The notes under the pieces: generated by a model
The model's input: only the letters and a program-made list of their open reading frames with translations
Told to the model about the DNA's origin: nothing
The model's database searches: none
Translations under genes and position numbers: made by a program
Shown: positions 1 to 10,400 of the stretch, piece by piece
How positions within the stretch are numbered: the stretch's first letter is position 1
Layout: each line of letters starts with the position of its first letter
Assembly (NCBI RefSeq): GCF_002078875.1
Contig: NC_034411.1
Coordinates: 49,904,613-49,968,612, forward strand
Length of the DNA: 64,000 nucleotides
From: Numida meleagris
Lineage: Eukaryota > Chordata > Aves > Galliformes > Numididae
Direction of reading: 5' to 3'

Positions 1-137
1 CCTCCAAAGAAGCTGTGCATTTTCACAAAAGCTTGTGTTGGCAGTTTGGGTCTGGACTCAGGAAGACATCTTAGTTCAGGAAAACACATAGGCACATACT
101 TTAGCCTATTAAAACCTGGAACTTAATTAGAGCGTGC

Positions 138-161
138 TTTTTTTTTTTTTTTTTTTTTTTT
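138..161. repeat. T24 homopolymer tract
   Basis: An uninterrupted run of 24 T. On the minus strand it would be a poly(A) tail-like tract, but no recognisable retrocopy body lies to its right, so it is simply a homopolymer. Confidence 0.95.
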
Positions 162-3081
162 GGATCCTGTAGTGGATCAATGTAAAAACAAGTCACAACT
201 GCCTGGCTCTTCCGTGGCTTTGAATGTTAGGCTAGATAGGAAGGAGAGATGAAAACCACTGAAATGAGTAATAATATTATATGTTTTTAATGCGCCTCAG
301 AACTCATGCCAAAAATCTGGGCCACATAATGTTGGTTGCATGAAGAACTAAGACCTTGTTGTAGTGTTTACAAGGCCTTGTCTATGTGACAGATATATTT
401 TTAAGAAAACATTGATTATGCATTTTAAACTAATACTTTAAACATGATATGGTACCTATTAAGAACTCAAAGAGAAAATAATCTGCAATATTAGTAATAT
501 GACATTGCTTGTATCCTTTCTTTATGAATAATAGATGCAGCTCTGAAATTGCAACGGAAGAAGTACAAATGCAAAAGTTCCCTTAAACAGCACGTTTGTT
601 TTATTAAGATGATACATGTAAAAAATCACTGTCTTATCGTATAATAAGTCTACCCCCTCATTCTATTTGGAACATGCCAGCTGCTACCAAGGGACAAAGG
701 GAAGACTACTCTTTTTTTCTTAGCAGTAGTGGGATAACGGATTTTTCTGAGAACTGGAATTGTATTCTGATCAGTAGAAGAGGAAGGAAAGATCAGAATG
801 AGAACAGAAGCAAAGTGCTGACTCCTAAATTGTGGAGAGCACAGTCCATTTTAGGAATTGTCTTGCAGGTTTGCATAAGCTAATAGAATAAGGCAAGTGG
901 AGAGTCTGTAAACACCCTGCTGCGCAAGATAAGCTACACTGTGACTGCTGTATCTTCCATTCCAGTGATGATATCAGTGCTAGCAGAAATACTGGTCTTG
1001 GTTTGGTTTGGAGGGAGAGGTTGTGTCAGCAGTCCTGGCAGTTCTGCCACTTTAGATTTGAAAAATGATAATGGCTAAATGTGATAAAGGCTTGAAAAAG
1101 CCTTTGACATTGAGTCCCACCAGCCATCTCCCCGCCAAGGTTTTGAGAATACGAATCTGTGCTACACTCCAAAGTTTTAATATCTTAAATTATTTGAATT
1201 ATTAAATTAATTGAATTATTATCTCCCAAGAGCCCAATGGCCTGGCTTTGCCTTGTGCACAGGGAGCTGTTAGGAAGAGCTTTAGGAAACTGGAATTAGG
1301 CATGATTGTGTATTCCAAAGCCTTTGTCTTCCCCTTCCATTGGTGCCCCCACCAGAGGATATGCTCGCATAATTGTCATTTTTGAAAATGAAAACATTTC
1401 CCTTTGGGCTTAAGATGAAGTTGATTTAATTCAATATAAAATTACATTGCCGTCACAGGCTCCAGACCTGTGCTTCTGAGGGTGATTTGATGTGCCAAAA
1501 AAATGCCAGCATATGAGCATGGCCTTGGCGTTCTGCTTGCTGCAGGCTTTAGTCAGGGAGCTCTCTGCAGAAGCAGCAGCAGCAGGCTGTGAGGGGAGAA
1601 GGCCCTGACAGGCCCAGCCAGCCCAAGGAGGGCATGCCAGCTTGGGGCCTGGCACATGGGGGTCTCTGAGGGCCTCTGCACATGCTTTGCTCTGTGCAGC
1701 TCCCTGACAGCCCCTCTTGGTATAACAGTTAAAGGAAAGAGAAGATGTTTTTGTCTGAGTGCTGTTTATGGGTGCTTATAGTCAGAGACTCTGAAACAGG
1801 AGACTGGTGGTAAGCTAAATGCGCACAGGCAGCAGCATGAGCATAGGGGAGGAGGGGCTATGCTTGCAGGAACTGCAAGAGCTGCAAGTTGAAGTTCAGC
1901 AGAAAATAGCCTGTATATAAATTACTTTAGAGAGCACAGCAAAGTTTCTTTCATTCACATTGTCAATGCAAAGGAGTGGCGTTGGACTGCAGTAGTGTAG
2001 TCCTGGATTCCTAGTCACATGTAAATACCGATAACAACGTCATGGCCATGAGCCTCATTTGAGGTCAAACTTTTATGACAGTGTGAACAAGAGGGATGTA
2101 GAGAGATTGGATCTTTGCTCTTCCTTTTCTCTTTGAGCCCACCAGCTTCCTCTTTCCGTTCTAGGCTCTTCTGCTGTTTTTACATGATAAAGCTGCAGAA
2201 CAACTCCCTATAACTGCATATTTTTAAAGATAGATATCTATAGTTCTTTTCACATAACGTCTTGAATGAAATTGTACTTCAGATACTTGAACAATGCATA
2301 GCTTCTCTTTTAATATCTAATAAAGGTGCTTGGTGGGCAGGTCAGTCTTTACAGTGTTTATCTCAAATTGTCCCATCTCAACATTGTATAGCTTAGAAGA
2401 CCAACAGGTGTTATTCATCAGTCCTCTGAGCCCTCCAGCTGGATCAGCTCCTGTCCTTGCCCACATCTGCACATGGGGCCTTTGAATGGCTCCGCCTTCC
2501 TCATGAAAGCTTCTGGCTGGTAAAGGCTGGTCCCACTGGTGTCAACAAGACCAGTGAAGGTTTTGGTTACAGGTTTTTTTAGATCCTGAGCACAGCTCTG
2601 GTGGAACCATTATTCAAGTTTTGTATCTTGAAATACTTGCAACAAATCTTTCATTTTTTCTTTCTGGATTTTTTCAAGATTTAATTTAGAAATTCCATTT
2701 TTACTTGAATGTTTTCATTTATAAACTCAAAGTATTGACATGTATATATATATGCGTACATACAGTATACAGAGAGTGATAAAAGCGTAAGTTTCAATAA
2801 TTTTGATTTTGATGGGAAATAATACAAGAAGTGGAAATATTTTTTACCAAGAAATGAGAAATTATAAAGGAGTCAATACAACAATGCATCCATACAGGTC
2901 TTCTATGTTTTGGAGATGGTCCTTTAAAAAGGAAGTTTTACAGTTCTCTGTGATACCGGATGTATCATATCTTCACACTTAAAGAAATACTCTGAGTTTG
3001 AATATATGTTTGAAGCAAATAATTCTGAAATTACAGTTCTGTGGTGCTTTTAAAGTTATTATCCTTTGTAGTTTTTTTCAG

Positions 3082-3228
3082 CATGGCCAATCCTGTTAAT
3101 GTGATACTGTCACTAACAATTCCAGTAGAAGTTCTTACAAGTATCTTCGTTAACACAGATGTACGAAGGCCAACCAGTAGAGGGGGCACAAAAGCCAAAA
3201 CGCTGGCTTGGTTATGTGCCCAAGACAG
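3082..3228 (+). other. exon-like segment with splice sites, unknown
   Basis: A T-rich acceptor (tagtttttttcag) ends at 3081 and a CAG|gtattt donor follows 3228. The 147-nt segment has an ATG at its second base and stays open in that frame to the donor (begins MANPVNVILSLTIPVEV). The product is not recognised. It lies 3.6 kb upstream of the CpG island on the same strand, so it could be an upstream alternative exon, an lncRNA exon or a chance match. The donor is mediocre and there is no second supporting exon. Confidence 0.12.
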
Positions 3229-5645
3229 GTATTTTTCCTTAAGCGTGCGTGTCTATGCATACATATGCGTGCAAGGAGTAGAGGAGAAACAATCACTTCC
3301 ATGTTCTTTAATTTACTTTTATTAATTTATCCTTAATGAAAACGTGTTCTGTCTTAATTACAGAAAAATACTGTTAGAGACTCTGCTTCACTAAATATCT
3401 TGAGAGGAAATGTATTTGCAGAGATTGCATAGCATTGGCCATCTGACGATTTGCATTGTGTATATATTTTTCCACTAACTGAATTAGTCACTTGGAAAAG
3501 CTATGGAGAAATGTTTCTAAAAATTGCATGCATCCATACTATATTTCTCCAGTGGCCTTCACTGTCCCCAAAGTGCCATGGAGCACCAGGGCTGAAACCT
3601 TCCCTGCACGAGTGCTGCCAGGTGCAACAGCTGTTCAAATCCAACAGGAGTTCTAGCAAGGAGCATCAACAGCAGTGAGAGAGAAATGCAGAACACTTAC
3701 AGTGCATAGAAATTGGTGCTGAAAGACCCAAACTAAACCGAGGCATGTAGCAGAGTAGCGGGGCCTCCACTGCCCTGAACTGTGCTGAATTCCCTTCTTG
3801 AGGTGACTTGGGGTCCATCAAGTCCAATTAGAAAGAATTACCTTTCAGACCACAGTTCTTACCACAGAAAACACTGCTGGAGTTCTGTGTGTCCCAGAAG
3901 CCAGGGGAACAGGCACAAGCCAGCCACAGTAGCTGAGACAAACAAGGACAGCTACTGAGGAGCAGAGAATAAAAGTAAAGTAGATGCCCAGAAGCCAGAC
4001 ACGCAGGAGGGGGTCAGGAGGGGACAGATAAAGGATTTCACTACTTAAAAGGGAGAGAGAGAGACTTGGAGGACAAGCAGGAATACCAACATCTGAGAGA
4101 AAATCCACACAAGCACTCTGACAAGACACACTGCTCCACAGTGAATCAAAAGGAGGAGGATTAAAGTGGTTAGGATTGAAGAAGCATCTAACACAAGAGT
4201 TCCTTATGAAGGAAAACCAAATAGGTGAGGAATACAGGGGCGAAGTGGGGAACAGAGTATTCTTACAAAAATAATGCTTTATTGTGTGCCTTAAGAACTT
4301 GGTATGCCCATCAACAGCCACAGATGGCATTTGTTAAAGCCTACTTACACAGGGCTCAGTGGGTGGAGGCCCATCAGAAGTCCTTCTGTTATCTTACATG
4401 AGAATTAAGCTCTGAACAGCAAATTTTGGGTCTGTGTAAGGATCCAAACTTCGCTAGAAGACCAGTGTGTTTCTATCTGTATTTTGGTTTTGAACTATCT
4501 CTATTTTTCTTCCTGCCAAATTCCAGTTTACTTCAATAGATGTTTTGCTTGAGTGAATCATGAGGTAAAGACAAGGCCTGAGACTGCAAAACATCATACC
4601 ATGCAAGTTTGCAAGAGACATACTATTCCTCAATGTTTTCAAGGATTGCAAAGGAGGTCTTAGGGTAAAGTGTCATTATGTAGCACTTCATGGTGATATT
4701 AGCTTAAAGTGTTAGTGACAGAAGACAAAATTTTCTGGTATGACTCTTGTGTCTTTTTTGATAGGCAACTAGCTCAGCACTATGCAAATACAAAGATTTT
4801 CCTCGTGGGAACACACCATGGGTTGGAGGTACTACCAAAGTGACTCCACTGTAAACACAGTCTGTCACAGCAGAACTAAGGACTATGTGGGGCTTATTGG
4901 GCATTAATGCCTCCATAACCACTTTTGCAGTGCTACCAACACTGTAGACATTATTATTTTGTATGATATTCAATTTTTTTTTAAATTCCTGGTTTGAGAG
5001 GTTGTTTGAATATGAGACTGTTGCAAGCTTCCATGTCTTTTTAGAAGTAAGTAGTTAGCTCTCAGGCCTGTGACAAATAAATTCAAAACACAAGCCTGCT
5101 ATGATCCTGGAAGTTCAAGAGTGAGCTGCTGAGGAAGAAAGTGTTTTTAAGGGTTTCCATATGAATTTTTAGTATGTCTTGTAAGCAATACTGCCATTGA
5201 TAGTTTCCAGCAGCTTTCTGTGAAGTCTTTGCTACTCCATCTCCTGCTTGGTACGTTGGATCAGCAGACACCAGCTGAAGGACTATCCTTAGGCTCTTTA
5301 TTGAGGGATGCTGCACACTGACAAAGTGATATTTCAGTTGTAGGCTGATAAAGGAGAAAAGCCAAGTCCAGGGAGAAGAAGGTGATCTGGAACAGGGTGA
5401 ACAGCTCAATCCCAAATTGAACAACTATGTAGTAAGGACTGCTGTCCATACAGACATTGACTAAACAGAACATGATGCAGATGAGTACTCTGCATTAATG
5501 CTCGGCAAACTCCTTTCATTGAGTAGGGAAAAGGCTGTAAGACCGTTTTTTTACTTTTTTTTTTTTTCTGAATGATTGTTTCAAACACAATGAAAGAATT
5601 TGATTTTTGACTTATGCTTACCTGATACTACTTTTTTCACATGAT

Positions 5646-5674
5646 GAATGTGCATCATACCATGATGCACATTC
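5646..5674. repeat. perfect inverted repeat, 13-bp stem and 3-nt loop
   Basis: GAATGTGCATCAT, then ACC, then its exact reverse complement ATGATGCACATTC. The arms are perfect. It could extrude as a cruciform or fold as an RNA hairpin. The stem is too short for a normal pre-miRNA, and the immediate flanks do not extend it. Confidence 0.9.
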
Positions 5675-5883
5675 CTTCCACCTGCTTCCTTCCACCACTA
5701 ATGATGACTTCATGTACATTCTTAGCTCTCTAGACAGTACTTCTTGCCCAAATTCTTTACAAGTTCAGTAGAAGAAACCACATCAGTGGGAGATTCTACT
5801 CATTTCAGTCTTAAAACTATTTAGTGCTTTACATTTAAAGCACTCATGGTCACAAAACTAACAAATATTAATTAGGTAATAAC

Positions 5884-6270
5884 AGAACCATAGAATCACC
5901 AAGGTTGGAAAAGACCTCTAAGATTATCTACTCCAACCGTTCACCAACCATCAGTATTTCCCCACTAAACTGCACCCCTTAGTACCACATCTACATGTTT
6001 CTTAAACACCTCCAGGGAGTGTGACTCAACCACCTCCCTGGGCAGCCCCTATCCCAGGGCCTCACCATTCTTTTGGAGAAGTTTTTCATAATATCCAACT
6101 TGAACCTCCCCTGGCCCAACGTGAAGCCATTCTCTCTCATCCTATTTCTTAACAGTAATTATTGCTTCTCCTCTGGGAGAAGAGGCTGACCCTCACCTCA
6201 CCACAGCCTCCTTTCAGGGAGTTGTAGGGGACAATAAGGTATCCTCTGAGCCTCCTGTTCTCCAGAGGAG
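5884..6270 (-). mobile_element. CR1 LINE, 5'-truncated
   Basis: Read on the minus strand this is the 3' end of a chicken-repeat-1 non-LTR retrotransposon. The plus-strand start carries the reverse complement of the CR1 3' terminal repeat (accatagaatcacc) followed by the conserved 'aaggttggaaaagacctctaag' region. Further in are the reverse complements of the 3' UTR and the last codons of ORF2 (the 'gggcagcccc' and 'cctcccctggcccaac' blocks). It ends near 'ctcctgttctccagagg', inside the ORF2 C-terminal region, so about 390 bp of a roughly 4.5-kb element remain, as is usual for CR1. It is multiply diverged and inactive. Its truncated 5' end directly adjoins the CpG island. Confidence 0.93.
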
Positions 6271-6769
6271 TAGAGTAATAACTTTTAAGTGATAGAACAT
6301 GCAACTGAACTGTGCTTGCACAGTACAATAACAACAGTAAGAAATGCAGTAGAGAAGAATTGAGCAAGGCAGGTAACAGCAGACGGTGCACCCGTTCTTC
6401 TGAGAGGGATCAGCTCCGCGGGGGCAGCATTCAGCCCCGGCTTTCTCACACAGCTGTGAGAGTTGCAACTGCGTTGCTGGAGCCATTTCCATTGCGGCTC
6501 TCCTGCGAAACGCCTCTCCGCAAAGTTCTCCCAGCCAGCTTCGTTCGTTTGAAGTCCTTGGACTTGGGGCTGCTTTTGTCCTCGGTCTCTCTCACCGCCG
6601 TAGTAACAGGGCAGGTAACTCGCAATAAGTTTGTAGATCAATTGAGACTGCAAAAGGACACCGCCAAGGAGGCACACCTGCCGCTGTCCGGGCCGTGCAA
6701 GCAGCTCTGCGCCAGCCCCGACATGCGGGCAGAACCAGACAGGGGGGCCCGCTCGGCACTGCGCGGCGG

Positions 6770-6850
6770 AGCCGTGGGGCGGGGTCGGGCCGCCTTCCCC
6801 GACGGGAGGGAGGGACGGAGGGGGCGGGCGGGGGAAGCGCTGCCGCCGCT
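6770..6850 (+). promoter_or_regulatory. TATA-less core promoter with Sp1/KLF-type GC boxes
   Basis: Two clustered GC boxes, at about 6778 and 6819, sit 100-175 bases upstream of the best splice donor of the island. The interval between them is G/C-rich, with no TATA element and no obvious CCAAT box. Orientation is inferred only from the downstream plus-strand donor. The exact start site cannot be read from sequence and is probably dispersed. Confidence 0.6.
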
Positions 6851-6952
6851 GGTGCGAGGAGCGAAGTAGAGGCAGGAACTTCTCCGCCGGGAACTGGGCG
6901 CGCCGCGGGGACAAAGTCCTTGGGGGCTGCGGGGCTCCGCACCCGCGGGCAG
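6851..6952 (+). other. candidate first exon, probably 5' UTR
   Basis: It ends with a near-consensus donor, GGGCAG|gtaagg, at 6952/6953. There is no ATG between about 6850 and 6952, so if transcription starts downstream of the GC boxes the exon is untranslated. The frame ending at the donor in phase 0 is open back to an ATG at 6695; that frame would only be used from a start site upstream of 6695. An earlier donor (GGCAG|gtaact at 6613/6614) and a later one (ACAG|gtagtc at 7464/7465) could define alternative first exons. The 5' boundary given here is a guess. Confidence 0.5.
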
Positions 6953-6958
6953 GTAAGG

Positions 6959-6962
<4 letters not shown>

Positions 6963-6991
<29 letters not shown>

Positions 6992-6992
6992 G
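6963..6992 (+). repeat. G30 homopolymer tract
   Basis: An uninterrupted run of 30 G starting 10 bases into the putative first intron. It is potentially G-quadruplex forming in DNA (non-template strand) and in the nascent RNA. Homopolymer G runs this long are rare and unstable, so the exact length may be polymorphic or a sequencing/assembly artefact. Confidence 0.9.
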
Positions 6993-7430
6993 CGGGCGGC
7001 GATCCCCCGGTCCTTCACCGAGAACTGATGTGCGGTCTGCGAGCGCCCGGTCGCGCGTGTCCAACGCCGTCCTCCGCCGCTCGCCTCTGCGGACGGCTCC
7101 GCGGCCGCGGGACGGGGTCTGGCCGCCGCCTGGCTTCGCGGCTCCTTTCGGACCGCACTCCCCCGGGGCTGAGCACTGCGTTGGGGGCGCGGCCGCCCCG
7201 GCCCCTTGGCCTTCGAACAAAGAGCCGCGGGTGCGCAATGTTCCGCGCTGCGCTGTCCTTCCCGGCGGGGCCGCCCGCGGAGGGGCCGCTGCTGCCCCGC
7301 GGTCCCCGGCCCCGGCGCTCCCGCGCCCCTCGTTCTCCGCTGCGGGACGCGCGGCTCCTCTGGGGCGTTCGGGAGCCTCTGTGGCCGGTCAGGCGGCCAC
7401 CGTGTGCATTTGTCTGTGCCCGGCTTCGTA

Positions 7431-10400
7431 ATGAATATTTACTTGCTAACCTCGTCCGTCACAGGTAGTCATTACAACACGGGGCTGTGAAAACGCAGGT
7501 CGAAATTGCAGTGAAATAAATGGGCTTACTATTGCAAATCTCGGTTTAGAGGGAAATAGCGTAGTTAGCGATGGCAATATTAAAAGGGCAGGCTTGTGTA
7601 AGTAGTTTAAAGTCTGTCGAAGATGTATAGATGTAGATGATTTTTGTTCGGAGTTGTAATAGTGTGCAGTCAGTTTTGCCTTTGTGTGTGTCCGTGGGAG
7701 CTCTTGTCGGTTCCCCAGAGACTTCAGCGTGTGGCTCCAAGGGTGCCATGTTGTGTTCTTCACACACCCAGAACTCCCACTGAATTAATTTAACAATTTG
7801 TTTTAAGTTAACAGCAGGATTATGGTCATTTTCTTTAATCAGCTTTCAGTAAGACTATACGAGAAAATCCCCCTGGAACTGCTGGGATCTTTGTATATGT
7901 AAAGAATGTAAAAGGAAACCAGTACTTTGTTTGACCTTTTTTTTTTTTATATCTAACTTTACTTTCAGTAACGTCCTTCTATGCTGCTTTTTCTTTTTTC
8001 TTTTTTTCTTTTATTTTCAAGAGCAAAATTTACAGTCCTGCAGGCATTTCTCTATGTATGTGAGTTTATTCCTGTGGGAGGCATCTGCTGTTCCAGAAGA
8101 GGATTGGCCTCTGTGCTGGGGGAAGCACAGACGTCTTGCTCTGGGTGCTCTCACACAGGGATGAGCTGCTGTGGTCCCATTGCACTCTCTCCCTCACACC
8201 AATCCCTTTGAACCTGTGCGAAGCCAGCTCCGGGATCTAACAGCAGAAACCAGCCCCAGTGTACTGCTGTTTTGGCTTCTCAGGGAAGGGGCTGAGAGCT
8301 GCCAATCCTACTGCTACAGGGAGAGTGCAGGAGGGGAGGACCACCCTCATCACTGCAACATCAGGCTGGGGTCTGGCTGTGCTTTGAGTGGTTGAAACTA
8401 GTATAACCTGGTGTCACCCTGGCAGCTCATACCTACCTCTGCCCCCTTTCCCAGTTCATACTGGCATGAATGCTTCTGCTGCCCTGCGGTGAACTGGATT
8501 GAGGCACCAAGCAAAAAAAAAAAACCCACACAGATTTAATTTTAACCTGGATCATTTCCATGATTTGGTTCACTGGGGGGTAAGAGGGTGTGGGGAAGGT
8601 AGGGCTGCTTTTTTTTTTTTTTAAGCTGGCAGCACTTGATATCACTGCCAAAACTGCCTGTGGAGCTGTGGTGTGACTGTAGGTACTGCAAGCAGCCTTC
8701 CCCCAGGAGTCTTCAGTGACTGTGCGTGGCCTGGCCTCACTGGGTGAAAATGAACCTTTGTAAAGGACTCCATTAAGCATAATGAAGTAATTTGTAGTAG
8801 AAAAGCTAAGTGAGTACCTAAGTGCGTGCTTGTTGCTTTGGACAACAGTAAACACAGTAGATGGCACAGCAGAGTGTGCAGTGTTTTATAGGAGGCATGC
8901 TGTTTGTAAACTCTGACAGGTTCTTGCTGTTCTTTGCAGTGTGTCTTGTAGTAATAAGTAACAGTCATACAGGTTTGTGACAGCAGTGGGTGTTGATCCA
9001 CCGAGTGAAATAAGATGTGTATGTTTCTCAATCCTGGAGCTGGCTGAAGAGTAGAAGCTGGTTCTCAGTGCAAGGCAGCAAAGCCCTCTCTCCTCTCGGA
9101 GGTGGGGAATCAGGCTTGTCCCTTCTTGTCTGCACCATCCCACCACATCACTTGTGCTCAAGTCAGGTCAGGTCACTGGTCCAGCTGAAATGGGCTCTTC
9201 TCACAACTGAAAAACCATTACCGATAATGGCTGGACTCATCCTGTTTCAGCACTTGTGATAGTGTGGTCTTACAATAGGAAGTGAAAATCCATGGTTGCT
9301 CTTTGTACTGCCACTGCAGTCTTAGAGCATCGTAAGCTGGTAGTTCAGCTGCTGCTTCCCTTCTGCTTAGTGTAGTCCCTTGAAGTGCTGGTAGATGGTG
9401 TTCATCTGGTGTTCAGGTCCTGGGGAGCATTCCTGCTTCTCATGTTAAATTCCTACTGTATGTATTCTAATAATGTAGAAGTAATAACTCTAGCTGCCAA
9501 GCGCAAATGATAATTAGTTCTCATTACTTGTTGGCTACCAAAGGGAGGTAGAGGTTGTGTGTTTGTATACAGAACTTAGCAATGTTTAAGTATTGCATCT
9601 AGACTGTCTTGCTTTGTGTCATGTTGCAGCTCTTCATGGCACTGACCATTAATGGGTTGAAGAACTGTCTTTGTATTTTAGTAGCAGATGTTTCCGAAAC
9701 CTGTGTTTGTTAGCCAGATCCAAGGTCTTCCATTTTCAGATGATGCTGTTACCACCAGATGCTTCTACTTCAGTCTACTGCTGAAGATCACACTGAATTA
9801 CCTTCAGTGAGATGCTTGCAGAGGGTAACATGGATGCTGATTCTTCAGTCCTTCCTGCTAGCTGTTGATCTCCCAAAGCTGTCTGCTTGCCTTTTTAGTA
9901 ACAGCTTCAACTTGGATTGTACATCTGATAGTGCATAGGCACATCAGTAAGGATCTTTTGTGGTTCTGTGAAATGTCTTTACAGGTTGACAGGGTTACCC
10001 CACACTAGAGAGAGAAACATGAGATTCTGCTAGTGCCAAAGTCAAGTGCATTGCCACTGTTAATGCGAGGGTAATAGTACAATAATAATGGAATAGAGAA
10101 GTTGCCACTGTTCCTGTGTATACTGTCAAATTCTCTCTGCGATTATTTTTCTTCTATAAACTAAATTATAGAGACTCAAAGTAACACACTGGAACAACAC
10201 ACTTTGGACAAATGCTACCAATACAATTACATAATACAATAGCTAAGGAATTTATTACAAAGCCTGTTCTTGATTCAAAAACAAAAGATTTTCCCTGGCA
10301 AATTGTGGATCGTTTATAGCTTCCTCTCCCCTTTCCAAAGTGTATGTATGGCATTGTGTAACCACAAAAGTACATGCTTTCTCTGTTCGGCAAATGGTTT

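Larger units (their letters stand above)
1..5883. other. non-coding flank left of the CpG island, no recognised gene
   Basis: AT-rich sequence with no recognisable protein family on either strand. It contains a T24 tract (138-161), a short TA/TG-rich patch (2741-2765), one plus-strand exon-like segment (3082-3228), a 161-codon minus-strand frame (3845-4330) that I judge to be chance, and a perfect short hairpin (5646-5674). The sequence 3680-4330 is purine-rich on the plus strand, which lowers stop frequency on the minus strand. No interspersed repeat family was recognised before 5884. Undetected ancient repeats or lncRNA exons cannot be excluded by eye. Confidence 0.6.
6390..7430. promoter_or_regulatory. 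CpG island
   Basis: An abrupt shift from AT-rich flanks to very GC-rich, CpG-dense sequence about 1 kb long, the only such block in the window. It contains several GC boxes (GGGGCGGGG at about 6778-6786 and GGGGCGGGCGGGGG at about 6819-6832), no TATA box, and good splice donors on the plus strand (6613/6614, 6952/6953, 7464/7465). In birds this is the signature of a broad, unmethylated promoter. A plausible minus-strand donor (CGGCG|gtgagag, about 6592-6598) means divergent transcription is possible. Long open frames across the island on both strands come from its low A/T content and are not evidence of coding. Confidence 0.92.

Noticed and set aside
3845..4330. 161-codon minus-strand frame
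   Set aside because: No recognised domain and biased by purine-rich plus-strand composition. A few frames of this length are expected by chance in 64 kb over six frames.
6285..7238. 317-codon minus-strand open frame across the CpG island, the longest in the window
   Set aside because: It is rich in Pro/Arg/Ala, contains a polyproline run that is the antisense of the G30 tract, and ends inside a CR1. GC-rich, stop-poor composition explains it.
6695..7468. 257-codon plus-strand frame through the G30 tract
   Set aside because: Beyond the donor at 6952 it reads the poly(G) tract as polyglycine and then CpG-island sequence with no family features. Only the part before the donor is kept as a possible exon frame.
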